A stretch of DNA of 64,000 nt, from NCBI RefSeq assembly GCF_024464185.1, contig NZ_JANHAU010000002.1:1054001-1118000 (forward strand), given 5' to 3'. Both the position numbers and the translations under genes were made by a program. Of the stretch, positions 7,926-15,695 are shown one piece after another. Each line of letters starts with the position of its first letter. Position 1 is the stretch's first letter. The notes below the pieces were generated by a model. It was not told the DNA's origin. It did no database searches and saw nothing but the letters and a program-made list of their open reading frames with translations. This DNA comes from Haloarchaeobius salinus (GTDB lineage: Archaea; Halobacteriota; Halobacteria; Halobacteriales; Natrialbaceae).

Positions 7926-8699
7926 ATGACGACGACGAGACGCGTCCGGTCCGAGTTCGTCGCGGCCTGGCACTCGTTCCTGCGCCGACGGGTCGCGGTC
8001 TTCTTCACGTTCTTCTTCCCGGTCCTGCTCGTCGGCATCTTCGGCGCGCTGGTCCAGACGAACCCGGCCGGTGGCGGACTGTTCGCCGAGGACCCGGCGT
8101 ACTACGTCCCGGGCTACCTCGCGGTCGTGGTGCTCCAGACGCCGCTCTCGCGCATGGGCTCCGAGGTCGCCCGCCACCGCGAGGGCAGTCGGTTCGAGAA
8201 GCTCGCGACGACGCCGCTCTCGCGGGCCGAGTGGCTCCTCGCGCACACGCTCGTCAACACGGTCATCATCGCCATCGCCGGCTTCGCGTTGCTCGCGTTG
8301 ACGGTCGCGCTCACGGGCGCGAGCATCACGCTCTCGCCGCTGCTCCTGCTGTACGTGCCCATCGGCGTCGTCTGTTTCTGTGGCGTCGGCGCGCTGCTCG
8401 GCGCGCTCGCGGACTCGCAGGACGGCGCGATCACGGCCGCGAACGCCATCGGCCTCCCGCTGCTGTTCCTCTCGGAGACGTTCGTCCCGCCGTCGATGCT
8501 CCCCGACTGGTTCCATCCCCTCGTCGCGCTCTCGCCGCTGACGTACTTCGCACACGGGCTCCGGCAGGCCATCTGGGCCGGTGCCGAGCCGGGGACAGTC
8601 ATCCTCGGACTCGACGCTATAGAGTCGCTGGCGCTGCTCGCGGTGCTCGCGGTCGTGTTCTTCGCGCTGGGGGCACGGGCGATTCCCGTGACGGACTGA
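7926..8699 (+). CDS. ABC-2 type transporter permease
   Basis: A 257-residue membrane protein with about six spans, starting MTTTRRVRSEFVAAWHSFLRR. The amphipathic N-terminal helix, followed by VFFTFFFPVLLVGIFG, a loop ending near ARHREGSRFEKL (coupling region), and the late-helix motif SPLTYFAHGLRQAIW are characteristic of ABC-2 permeases such as those of multidrug and NatB-like exporters. It pairs with the ATPase encoded immediately upstream. The gene is convergent with nucS. Confidence 0.88.
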   Translation: MTTTRRVRSEFVAAWHSFLRRRVAVFFTFFFPVLLVGIFGALVQTNPAGGGLFAEDPAYYVPGYLAVVVLQTPLSRMGSEVARHREGSRFEKLATTPLSRAEWLLAHTLVNTVIIAIAGFALLALTVALTGASITLSPLLLLYVPIGVVCFCGVGALLGALADSQDGAITAANAIGLPLLFLSETFVPPSMLPDWFHPLVALSPLTYFAHGLRQAIWAGAEPGTVILGLDAIESLALLAVLAVVFFALGARAIPVTD

Positions 8700-8702
8700 G
8701 CT

Positions 8703-9545
8703 TCAGAGGAAATCGGAGAGCGTCTTCTCGCTCGACTCGCGCTTCTCGACGGCGAACTCCGACAGCTCGACGAACTCCAGTCCGTCGTCCCGGAGCGTGC
8801 GCCGCACCCGGTCGCTGGCCGACGGCGCGACGAGGATCCCTCTGACATCGGGGTTCGACTTCCAGCGGGTCCCACCTCCGTCGCTCTCTCCGTTCGCTCC
8901 CTCGGTGGACCCGCTGACGTCCCGTTCGCTCGGCTCACGGGACTCCCGGTACAGCTCCATGTACCGCTTCAGCTGGTCGACGTTGTTCAGCGTCGCCTGC
9001 CGGCGCTTGACCTCGACGACGACGGGCCGGCCCTCGGCGTCCTTCCCGAAGAAGTCGATGTAGCCGTAGACGCTCTCGCGCTCGTGCTCGACGACGCGGA
9101 AGCCCTCCTCGATGGCCGTCTCCGGGTTGCGCTCGATGTACTCGTGCATCTCCGCCTCTGTGCCGCGCTCCTGGTACGTCGCCGGGTCGTCGGCGTCGAA
9201 CCGCGTCAGCAGGTGCGGCTCGTGGAGGTAGACCCGCAGGTACTCGTTCGGGTTCGAGCGACGGGCGTACAGCAGCGGCGCGCCCTCGTCCTCCTCGACC
9301 TTGATCGTCGCACCGGCGGGCATCCAGTTCACCGGCTGGTGGCCGGACGGCCGGTGGACCAGCAGGGTCCCGTCGGGCTTGGCGACGACCAGCCGGTCGC
9401 CTGGCCCGAGGTAGCCGCCGCTGCGTCCGTCGTACTCCACCTCGCACTCCGCGAGGCAGGTGACCATCGCCCCGTCGCGCTGGCCCTCCCTGACGACGCG
9501 CTCGATGGTCTCCGCATCGGGGGAGTCGTATCGTTCTGTCGGCAC
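8703..9545 (-). CDS. nucS: Endonuclease NucS (EndoMS), mismatch/branched-DNA nuclease
   Basis: A 280-residue protein of the archaeal NucS/EndoMS family, which cuts mismatched or flap DNA and works with the sliding clamp. The N-terminal beta-rich DNA-binding half is followed by a RecB-like nuclease core with catalytic D164 (YGYIDFFG) and the E178-x-K180 pair (VVVEVKRRQ). The downstream ALNN-type segment TLNNVDQLKRYMELYR also fits. The last residues, EKTLSDFL, look like a PCNA-interacting peptide. A poorly conserved Gly/Ser/Glu stretch (about residues 205-230) interrupts the nuclease core relative to shorter homologues. Convergent with the ABC permease. Confidence 0.92.
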   Translation of the reverse strand: MPTERYDSPDAETIERVVREGQRDGAMVTCLAECEVEYDGRSGGYLGPGDRLVVAKPDGTLLVHRPSGHQPVNWMPAGATIKVEEDEGAPLLYARRSNPNEYLRVYLHEPHLLTRFDADDPATYQERGTEAEMHEYIERNPETAIEEGFRVVEHERESVYGYIDFFGKDAEGRPVVVEVKRRQATLNNVDQLKRYMELYRESREPSERDVSGSTEGANGESDGGGTRWKSNPDVRGILVAPSASDRVRRTLRDDGLEFVELSEFAVEKRESSEKTLSDFL

Positions 9546-9593
9546 TGCACTCGGGTACCGAGACGGTCGGCAAAAGTCGGTCGGTCTCGGCGC

Positions 9594-10196
9594 TCAGACG
9601 AGCAGGCTCACGAGCCGCATCTCGGCGCTGTAGATGTGGTTCAGCATCACGTAGGTGACGACGCCGAGCGTGAGCGAGAGGATCCACGAGCCGGCGGCGA
9701 TACGGCCGATGCGCTTGTGGGCGGTGTCCCGTAGCTCGGCGGGCGAGTGCGTGAGCCCGAGCAGCAGCGCGTACAGCACCACCGGCACGGAGACGACGGA
9801 GAGGACGATGTGGATGGCGAGCATGACGAGGTACGCGCCGTAGACGAGGTCCGGCGCGCCGACGATGGCCTTCTCGCCGCCGCCGCCGACCTTCGTGAGG
9901 TAGAGCACGAGGAAGACGAGAATGAGGCCGAACGAGGTCCCCATCGCGGCGCGGTGTCTGTCGACCGCGCCGTTGCGGATCCAGTACCAGCCGAGCGCGA
10001 GCGAGACGGTCGCGAACGTGTTGACGACCGCGATGGCGTGCGAGAGCAGGTCCGTCGTCTCCCGGCCGATCTCGGGGTAGATGGGGAACAGCCCGGCGAA
10101 CGTGCCGAGGACGAGGGCGTAGCCGAGGGCGGAGAGGACGACCGTCGTCGCCAGCACGTTGTCCCGGACCGTCCCGCGTACGTCTGAGGTGGCCAT
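9594..10196 (-). CDS. DUF420-family membrane protein (CtaM-like)
   Basis: A 200-residue integral membrane protein with five to six helices. The pattern of histidines in membrane-proximal positions (DLLSHAIAVVNT, DRHRAAM, LAIHIVLSV, HKRIG) is the DUF420 signature. In bacteria a related protein, CtaM, is needed for haem-copper oxidase maturation, so a role in respiratory oxidase assembly is plausible but inferred. It is transcribed divergently from the methylmalonyl-CoA mutase small-subunit gene across a 159-bp spacer. Confidence 0.82.
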   Translation of the reverse strand: MATSDVRGTVRDNVLATTVVLSALGYALVLGTFAGLFPIYPEIGRETTDLLSHAIAVVNTFATVSLALGWYWIRNGAVDRHRAAMGTSFGLILVFLVLYLTKVGGGGEKAIVGAPDLVYGAYLVMLAIHIVLSVVSVPVVLYALLLGLTHSPAELRDTAHKRIGRIAAGSWILSLTLGVVTYVMLNHIYSAEMRLVSLLV

Positions 10197-10320
10197 TGTC
10201 GGTGGTTAGGAGTGGGGTTTCATCGTCCTTGCGCTTCCGACGGACCGGCGGGAATGCCACCGTCGTTGATTTACTACAGTTTCAGTTGAGAAACGGGTGC
10301 TGGAGGCGGCGTAGGTTCCG

Positions 10321-10331
10321 TTAAAGTAAAA
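10321..10331 (+). promoter_or_regulatory. TATA element upstream of mutase small subunit
   Basis: TTAAAGTAAAA is centred about 30 bases before the ATG at 10356, the normal distance for a leaderless haloarchaeal transcript. Confidence 0.5.
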
Positions 10332-10355
10332 CGCGGGCGTGGGGAACGTGGACGT

Positions 10356-10772
10356 ATGAGTACCGACCAGTCGCAGCGGTCGATTCGGTGTCTCGTGGCC
10401 AAGGTCGGGCTGGACGGCCACGACCGCGGCGCACACGTCATCGCGCGGGCGTTCCGCGACGCCGGCTTCGAGGTCATCTACTCCGGACTGCACAAGGCTC
10501 CGGACGAGATCGTCCAGGCGGCGGTCCAGGAGGACGTGAACGTGCTGGGCATCTCCATCCTCTCCGGTGCCCACAGTACGCTCGTCCCGAAGATCATCGA
10601 GGGCCTGAAGGAGTACGACGCGTTCGACGACACGCTCATCCTCGTCGGCGGGGTCATCCCGGACGACGACAAGGCCGAGCTGAAGGAACTCGGCGTCTCC
10701 GAGGTGTTCGGCCCCGGAACGCCGATGGAGGAGACGGTCGAGTACGTCCGCGAGAACGCGCCGGAACGATGA
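10356..10772 (+). CDS. mcmA2: Methylmalonyl-CoA mutase, cobalamin-binding small subunit
   Basis: A 138-residue stand-alone B12-binding domain. The base-off cobalamin signature is intact: DGHDRG with the lower axial ligand H22, SILSGAH, and GGVIPDDD. With the large catalytic subunit (not in this window) it isomerises methylmalonyl-CoA and succinyl-CoA, the last part of propionate, odd-chain fatty acid and branched-chain amino acid breakdown, and part of the methylaspartate cycle in some haloarchaea. Its stop overlaps the start of the meaB-type gene in an ATGA junction, indicating translational coupling. Confidence 0.93.
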   Translation: MSTDQSQRSIRCLVAKVGLDGHDRGAHVIARAFRDAGFEVIYSGLHKAPDEIVQAAVQEDVNVLGISILSGAHSTLVPKIIEGLKEYDAFDDTLILVGGVIPDDDKAELKELGVSEVFGPGTPMEETVEYVRENAPER

Positions 10773-11803
10773 GCGAGTCGGCGGGACTGCTCGACGACCT
10801 GCTGGCCGGCAAGCACCGCGCCCTCGCCCGGGTCATCACGAAGATAGAGAACCACGACCCCGGCTACCGCGAGCTCGTCTCCGGGCTCTACGAGCACACC
10901 GGCCACGCCGAGGTCATCGGCATCACTGGCAGCCCCGGCGCGGGCAAGTCGACGTTGGTCGACAAGCTCGCGGAGCACTACCGCGAGCAGGGCGAGACGG
11001 TCGGCGTCGTCGCCATCGACCCCTCGTCGCCGTACACCGGCGGCGCGGTGCTGGGCGACCGCATCCGCATGGCGTCGAACGTCGGCGACATGGACGTGTT
11101 CTTCCGGTCGATGTCGGCCCGCGGCAACCTCGGCGGGCTCTCGACGGCGACGGCTGATGCCGTGAAGGCGATGGACGCCTTCGGCAAGGACAAGGTCATC
11201 ATCGAGACGGTCGGTGCGGGCCAGAACGAGATCGACATCGTCGGCGCGGCCGACACCGTCTGCGTGCTCGTGCCGCCGGGCGCGGGCGACAACGTCCAGA
11301 TGCTCAAGGCCGGCATCCTCGAGATTGCGGACATCTTCGTCGTCAACAAGGCCGACATGGACGGCGCTGACCGGACCGTACAGGAGCTCACCGAGATGGT
11401 CCACCTCGGCCAGGGCTCGACGACCGTCGACGCGGGCCACCACGGCTTCGACGAGGTCGAGATGGACCTCGACATGCCCGAGGACACCGACCCGTGGACG
11501 CCGCCCATCGTCGAGACCGTCGCCATCGACGGCCAGGGCGTCGTCGACCTCGTGGAGACGTTCGCCGAGCACCGGCAGTTCCTCGAGGACTCGGGCGAAC
11601 TCACCCGTCGCCGTCGCCAGCGCGTCGCCGAGGAGATACGGACGCTCCTGCGCGACGACGCGGCCGGGCTGGTCGCAGCCGAAATGGACGACCACGGCGG
11701 CGTCGGCGCGTTCGTCGACAACGTGATGTCCGGCGACACCGACCCGTACACCATCGCCGACGACGTGATGGAGCCCATCCGCGACTGCATCGAGGAACAG
11801 TAG
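10769..11803 (+). CDS. meaB: Methylmalonyl-CoA mutase-associated GTPase MeaB
   Basis: A 344-residue G3E-type P-loop GTPase that protects and reloads the B12 cofactor of methylmalonyl-CoA mutase. Walker A GSPGAGKST is at about residues 54-62, followed by IDPSSPYTGG and the switch region ETVGAGQNE, and the base-specificity motif NKAD near residue 192. The C-terminal dimerisation arm is present. The start ATG 10769 overlaps the mutase small-subunit stop. Length and motif order are normal for the family; the ArgK name sometimes given to homologues reflects an outdated role. Confidence 0.93.
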   Translation: MSESAGLLDDLLAGKHRALARVITKIENHDPGYRELVSGLYEHTGHAEVIGITGSPGAGKSTLVDKLAEHYREQGETVGVVAIDPSSPYTGGAVLGDRIRMASNVGDMDVFFRSMSARGNLGGLSTATADAVKAMDAFGKDKVIIETVGAGQNEIDIVGAADTVCVLVPPGAGDNVQMLKAGILEIADIFVVNKADMDGADRTVQELTEMVHLGQGSTTVDAGHHGFDEVEMDLDMPEDTDPWTPPIVETVAIDGQGVVDLVETFAEHRQFLEDSGELTRRRRQRVAEEIRTLLRDDAAGLVAAEMDDHGGVGAFVDNVMSGDTDPYTIADDVMEPIRDCIEEQ

Positions 11804-11874
11804 CCCGCTCCGTCCGTTCTCACCCCGGCTGCCGAACCGTGACGCCTATGCGTGGCTCCTTCCTAGCCGCGCGT

Positions 11875-12306
11875 ATGGACCGCCGGACACTCCTCGCGTC
11901 GGTCGGCACCGCCACCGCAGTCGGGCTCTCGGGCTGTCTCGCGCTCTCCTCGACGAGTCGGACGAACTGCGGCGAGGCCTGCGATATCGGCATGTCGGCG
12001 AGCGCCTTCCGCCCGGGCGAGCTCGAGGTATCGGTCGGCGACACCGTCGTCTGGAAGAACACCTCCAGCAAGGCCCACACTGTGACTGCCTACGAGGGGG
12101 CGATCCCCGAGGACGCCGCGTACTTCGCCTCCGGCGGGTTCGACGGCGAGCAGGCCGCTCGCGACGCCTGGTTCGACAGCCGCGGTGGCGCGATTCCCGT
12201 CGGCGAGACGTTCGAACACACGTTCGAGGTGCCCGGCGAGCACGCCTACGTCTGCATCCCTCACGAACGTGGCGGCATGACCGGAAAAATCGTCGTGACG
12301 GAGTAG
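11875..12306 (+). CDS. Halocyanin-like type 1 copper lipoprotein
   Basis: A 143-residue exported cupredoxin. The N-terminus MDRRTLLASVG has a twin-arginine motif and a lipobox ending GLSGC (Cys at about residue 21), so it is probably Tat-exported and lipid-anchored outside the membrane. Copper ligands are visible: His in KAHTVTAY, then Cys, His and Met in YVCIPHERGGM. Halocyanins carry electrons to or between respiratory complexes. An upstream in-frame ATG at 11848 would spoil the signal peptide, so 11875 is preferred. Two further cysteines (NCGEAC, residues 32-36) follow the lipobox and may form a disulfide. Confidence 0.9.
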   Translation: MDRRTLLASVGTATAVGLSGCLALSSTSRTNCGEACDIGMSASAFRPGELEVSVGDTVVWKNTSSKAHTVTAYEGAIPEDAAYFASGGFDGEQAARDAWFDSRGGAIPVGETFEHTFEVPGEHAYVCIPHERGGMTGKIVVTE

Positions 12307-12318
12307 TCCGTCGAACGC

Positions 12319-12978
12319 CTACTCTTCGTCGTCCTCGTCGGCCGCGACGTCGACGTCCTCCTCGTCGACGTCGACGGCGGCCTCCTCCTCCGCGGCGACC
12401 TCTTCGGGACGGGCCTCGAGGGTCGCCTTCTTGATCTCGACGCGGCGCAGCGGGTAGATGGTCTTCGCGTCGCCGTAGATGGCCGAGGAGAGACGCCCCT
12501 CGACGACGGAGTCGATGAGCTCCTCGAAGGTCCGCTCTGCGGCGGCCTCCTCGACGATGTCGACCATCGTCTCGCGGATGGCGCGCTCCTGGCTGTGGTC
12601 GGCCTTCTTCGTCGTGAACGCGACGGGCTGGATCTGGACGCGGTAGTCGTCCGTCGTCAGCACGGTCACGTACGCGTCGATCTTGGACGCGCCGCGGCGG
12701 ACCAGGCTGCGCAGGTAGTCACGGGTGAGCTCGTGCTTCACGAACTCGGTGTACGCGGCGTCGGAGCCGACGTCCGTGATCTTGAACTTCAGCTTGGTGT
12801 TGTTCTCGCTGGCGTTGTCGGTCAGGTCGCCCAGCGTGGTCTCGATGGTGCGGTCGAGCACCTTCTCCGGTTCGTCTGCGGGTGTGTCACCGAGTTCGGC
12901 CCGGTCGAACTGCTCCGGGGCGTGCACGGTGTACCACCGCTTCTCTTGCTTCTTTCGGGAAACGGATCGTTCGCTCAT
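12319..12978 (-). CDS. rps1e: Ribosomal protein S1e (S3Ae)
   Basis: A 219-residue archaeal/eukaryotic-type small-subunit protein. It starts MSERSVSRKKQEKRWYTVHA and continues with FDRAELGDTPADEP, the TLGDLTDN core and KLKFKITDV, all typical of S3Ae. The last ~25 residues are an acidic tail, common in halophile ribosomal proteins. Its ATG overlaps the stop of pcc1 (shared bases 12975-12978), so the two are translationally coupled. The chain of longer upstream codons in this frame is an artefact of GC-rich antisense reading. Confidence 0.95.
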   Translation of the reverse strand: MSERSVSRKKQEKRWYTVHAPEQFDRAELGDTPADEPEKVLDRTIETTLGDLTDNASENNTKLKFKITDVGSDAAYTEFVKHELTRDYLRSLVRRGASKIDAYVTVLTTDDYRVQIQPVAFTTKKADHSQERAIRETMVDIVEEAAAERTFEELIDSVVEGRLSSAIYGDAKTIYPLRRVEIKKATLEARPEEVAAEEEAAVDVDEEDVDVAADEDDEE

Positions 12979-13211
12979 GGTTTGGATTTGCTGTGTCGGT
13001 CTGCGTGCTGTACCACTCGTTCCGCGACGTCGACGTTCACGACGTAGTCGTCCACGGTCGACTGGAGTCCGCCGGTCGTATCGCGCTCGATGCGCGTGAC
13101 GACCGTGTCTCCCTCGACCGAGGTCCGCATCTCGTCGGTGTTGTCCGGGCGGAGCGCCCCCGCGATCAGCCGCGGGTTCGCGTGCTCCGTCCGGACCGTC
13201 GCTCGTCTCAT
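12975..13211 (-). CDS. pcc1: KEOPS complex subunit Pcc1
   Basis: A 78-residue protein matching the short archaeal Pcc1 subunit, the dimerisation centre of KEOPS, which makes the t6A base at position 37 of tRNAs that read ANN codons. The N-terminus MRRATVRTEHANPRLIAGALRPDNT and the central TRIERDTTGGLQSTVDDYVVN pattern fit the family. It lies between the RecJ-like gene (4-base overlap) and rps1e, an order conserved in haloarchaea. Confidence 0.9.
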   Translation of the reverse strand: MRRATVRTEHANPRLIAGALRPDNTDEMRTSVEGDTVVTRIERDTTGGLQSTVDDYVVNVDVAERVVQHADRHSKSKP

Positions 13212-14386
13212 AGTGCCTCCCTGAACGCGTGGATGAACTCCTTCGTCTCGCACTCGTAGGTCGCAAAGCCCGTCGTGGCGGTGCCGTCGTAGGCCCCGCC
13301 TGTGTGCGTGACCGTCCGGGCCATCGCGCCGGCGACGCCGCCGTCGACGGTCGCGTCGTCGACTGCGGCCGCAGCCGCGGCGTCGTCCGCGAGCGCCAGC
13401 GCGACCGGCTCCGGCGACCGGAAGTCCCGGAGCAGGCGCGCGACGACCGGCGCGGGCGCGTCGTCGTCGACGCGAGCGACGAACAGGCCGTCGTACCGGC
13501 CCGTCGTCGCCTCCGAGAGCGCCTCGTGCGCCCGGGCGGCGGTGTCGCGCCACGTCGCAACGGCCGCGTCGGCCACGTCGTGCCCGAGTGCCAGCGCGAT
13601 GCCGGTGCCGGGCTCGCTCGCGGCCGCACACGACAGCACGTCCGCGAGCCCGGCGACCGACGCGGTCGCCGAGTCCGGTGTCGCGTAGGGGCGAAGCCCC
13701 CGTTCGACAGCGATACCGGCACGGTCCGTCGCGTCGTCGTCGGTGACGGTCTCGACCGCGGCCAGCGACGCGAACCTCCGTCGGGCCGAATCGTCCGCGT
13801 CCGACCCGATATCGTCGGCCACATCGGTGAGTGCCGACGTCTCGTCGACGCCCGCCGAGAACGGCCCGTGCAGCCACGTCGAGTGGGCCACGTCGGTCGG
13901 GTCGTCGGTCGGCAGGGCGACGCCCGGACGGCGGACCACGCGGCCCGTCGTCTCCGCGGCGTCGACCAGTCGCTCCGTCGCGCCCGCCCCGGGCGTCGCG
14001 CCCGCCGCGACCGCGCCGGCCAGCGCCAGCACCGCGTCGGGTGCGCCACCGAGGTCGTTCGCCAGCCGCCAGGCCGCCACGCTCGCCGGCTCGTCGTCCG
14101 GGTCGAGGTGGACGGCGTCCGCGTCGGAGTCGCCGACGACGAGCGTCCGCCCGTCGCGGTCGTCGACCGACTCCGCGCGCCCGGTGCGCTCGGCGACGGT
14201 CCGTCCGACGCTCACCTGGAACGGGGTCCCATCGTCCACCAGTGCCCGGGCGACCAGTCCCGCCGCTGCGAGACTGTCGCCGTCGGCCCGGGGGACGAGG
14301 TGGACGAACGGGGCGCTCGCGAGGTCGGCGGCGATATCGCTCGCCGACCGCGCGTCCCCGTCCGTGGTGCGACCCGTGTGCGACAT
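13208..14386 (-). CDS. RecJ/DHH-like protein in ribosomal operon, catalytic motifs degenerate
   Basis: A 392-residue protein in the place where archaea usually encode a RecJ/GAN-like DHH protein. Only the N-terminal motif is recognisable, HLVPRADGDSLAAAGLVARA (about residues 29-48), a diverged form of the DxDG substrate-binding block. The DHH triad and the later His-rich GGH motif of active nucleases are not visible; the sequence is unusually Ala/Asp/Val-rich and low in complexity. It overlaps the pcc1 start and follows rps15 after 4 bases, so it is co-expressed with translation genes. Likely a non-catalytic homologue, perhaps linked to replication (GINS) or tRNA modification. The family call rests as much on gene order as on sequence. 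Confidence 0.65.
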   Translation of the reverse strand: MSHTGRTTDGDARSASDIAADLASAPFVHLVPRADGDSLAAAGLVARALVDDGTPFQVSVGRTVAERTGRAESVDDRDGRTLVVGDSDADAVHLDPDDEPASVAAWRLANDLGGAPDAVLALAGAVAAGATPGAGATERLVDAAETTGRVVRRPGVALPTDDPTDVAHSTWLHGPFSAGVDETSALTDVADDIGSDADDSARRRFASLAAVETVTDDDATDRAGIAVERGLRPYATPDSATASVAGLADVLSCAAASEPGTGIALALGHDVADAAVATWRDTAARAHEALSEATTGRYDGLFVARVDDDAPAPVVARLLRDFRSPEPVALALADDAAAAAAVDDATVDGGVAGAMARTVTHTGGAYDGTATTGFATYECETKEFIHAFREAL

Positions 14387-14390
14387 TCAG

Positions 14391-14855
14391 TTACTCGAGG
14401 AGTTCGACGGCCACGTCGTAGGAGTACGTGAAGTCCTCGTCGAGTTCGTCGCCACGGTAGTAGTCCACCAGGCGACGGACCTTCGACTCGGTGTTCTGCA
14501 GGGCGCGCTTGTTCTGGTGGTCGAGCGGATGCTCCTCCATGTGCTCGCGGAGGCGCACGGCGCGCTCCATCAGGTTGGCCAGGTCCTCGGGCAGGTCCGA
14601 GCCGGCGTCGTGCTCGTCGAGGATCTCGGTGACCTTCTTGCCCGTGGCCAGCTTCACGTCCGGGATCGGCGTGCCCGTGACACCTTCGTCACGCAGCTTC
14701 ATGCCGATCTGGGACGGCTCGTAGCCCTGCTCTGCCAGTTCGACGACGCGGGATTCGATCTCCTCGGCGTCGACGTCGCTCCACTCCGGCGGCTCGTCCG
14801 CCACGGGTCTGTCCGAACCGGACGTACCGCGACGGCGGGTATGCATTCGTGCCAT
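14391..14855 (-). CDS. rps15: Ribosomal protein S15 (uS15)
   Basis: A 154-residue archaeal S15. The N-terminal extension MARMHTRRRGTSGSDRP, the PPEWSDVDAEEIES segment, YEPSQIGMKLRD, and the helical rRNA-binding part ending in HPLDHQNKRALQ and LVDYYR are diagnostic. ATG 14855 is chosen because MARMHTRRRG is the conserved archaeal N-terminus; upstream codons are not conserved. It heads the minus-strand operon rps15 - RecJ-like - pcc1 - rps1e. Confidence 0.95.
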   Translation of the reverse strand: MARMHTRRRGTSGSDRPVADEPPEWSDVDAEEIESRVVELAEQGYEPSQIGMKLRDEGVTGTPIPDVKLATGKKVTEILDEHDAGSDLPEDLANLMERAVRLREHMEEHPLDHQNKRALQNTESKVRRLVDYYRGDELDEDFTYSYDVAVELLE

Positions 14856-15010
14856 AGTCTGAGGATAGGAACAACAGACCGCGCGAGACGAATCCGGTCG
14901 CCTGTCTGTCGGCACTGGCGACCGGGAGCACCTCCGCAATCCCGAGCCATCGAAGCCGATGGCGAGTCAGATTTGCGGCCGTGCTGTTCCCGAGTGCGAG
15001 TTTCGGCGTC

Positions 15011-15034
15011 GCGAGTAAAAGGATTGCTACTCGC
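15011..15034. repeat. 7-bp inverted repeat between rps15 and tRNA-Ala
   Basis: GCGAGTA (15011-15017) and TACTCGC (15028-15034) are perfect inverted arms with a 10-base spacer containing AAAGGATTGC. It lies in the 262-base spacer between the divergently transcribed rps15 and tRNA-Ala. No other structure is apparent in that spacer apart from promoter-like AT-rich patches. It could be an operator for the ribosomal operon or simply chance. Confidence 0.3.
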
Positions 15035-15077
15035 GGGCGCGTGGTACAGCCTCGCTCCCCCGGCGGCGTTTCGAGGG

Positions 15078-15088
15078 GTTTATCAATA
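15078..15088 (+). promoter_or_regulatory. TATA element of tRNA-Ala
   Basis: GTTTATCAATA precedes the tRNA 5' end by 30-40 bases, consistent with a transcription start a few bases upstream of the mature tRNA. Confidence 0.55.
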
Positions 15089-15117
15089 CCTCCCGGTCTA
15101 CGTTGTACTGCCTTCGC

Positions 15118-15189
15118 GGGCTTGTAGATCAGCGGTAGATCACTCCCTTGGCATGGGAGAGGCCCCGGGTTCAAATCCCGGCAAGTCCA
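15118..15189 (+). tRNA. tRNA-Ala (anticodon GGC)
   Basis: A 72-base cloverleaf without intron and without encoded CCA. The acceptor stem GGGCTTG pairs with CAAGTCC and includes the G3-U70 wobble that identifies alanine tRNAs. The D arm is GATC...GATC, the anticodon stem CTCCC/GGGAG encloses TTGGCAT (anticodon GGC), and the T arm is CCGGGTTCAAATCCCGG. The discriminator base is A at 15189. It reads GCC and GCU codons. Confidence 0.96.
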
Positions 15190-15695
15190 CTCACTCCTTA
15201 CGTCGTTTCACTCCACGAGACGTTCGTTTCCCCGCCGGAACCCCTGGAGAACCGCCACGAATCCCCGGTTCGATCCGAGCTGAACCGACGTCACAGCACC
15301 CCACGATACGCATCGACACCAACTCACGAGAGGGTCGCGACGATGACGGACAGCAGGTCGGTGTATCCCAGGAAGAACAGTGCCATGAGCTGGATGCAGG
15401 CGGAGGGCCGACAGTCGAACGCCCCGCCAGCCCCATCGAAGCCCGCCAGACGGGCGCGGCCGGCGAGGCCGGCGGGGCACCGTACAGCAGCGCCGTGTCG
15501 AACAGCGGGTTCGGCAGGAAGCAAACGACGAGCAGGAGCGCGAAGACGGGCCAGACTTCGCGACCCGAGGAGAGCACGGCTCCAGGACCGTTCAGGCATC
15601 ACCGATGGTGTTCTCGGCCGCGATAGAGTGCTTTCTGTCGCGTGTCGACGGCGGCTAGGCGAAAAGTATACTCCGCCACACACCTCTTTCGAGGT
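15190..15695. other. Gene-poor stretch between tRNA-Ala and the PHP gene
   Basis: About 500 bases without a convincing intact gene on either strand. The minus strand holds hydrophobic coding-like remnants in two frames (listed separately). The last part, 15661-15695, has an AAAAGTATA promoter-like element upstream of the PHP gene. No copy of the tRNA 3' end, transposase or integrase was seen. Confidence 0.6.
15326..15577 (-). pseudogene. Possible decayed membrane-protein fragment (VTT/DedA-like)
   Basis: Reading the minus strand, one frame gives EVWPVFALLLVVCFLPNPLF (about 15500-15560) and a different frame gives IQLMALFFLGYTDLLSVIV followed by a stop at 15326. Together these resemble the C-terminal half of a VTT/SNARE-associated membrane protein, where a PNPLFD motif is followed by a WxLQ...GYT helix. 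The two pieces are joined only by a frameshift over a low-complexity PPASPA segment and there is no clear N-terminal part. I therefore call a probable pseudogene remnant, with low certainty; a chance hydrophobic antisense reading is the alternative. Confidence 0.3.

Noticed and set aside
12979..14049. Upstream extension of the S1e frame to 576 codons
   Set aside because: The true S1e start is the conserved MSERSVSRKK; upstream part is an alternate frame of the RecJ-like gene.
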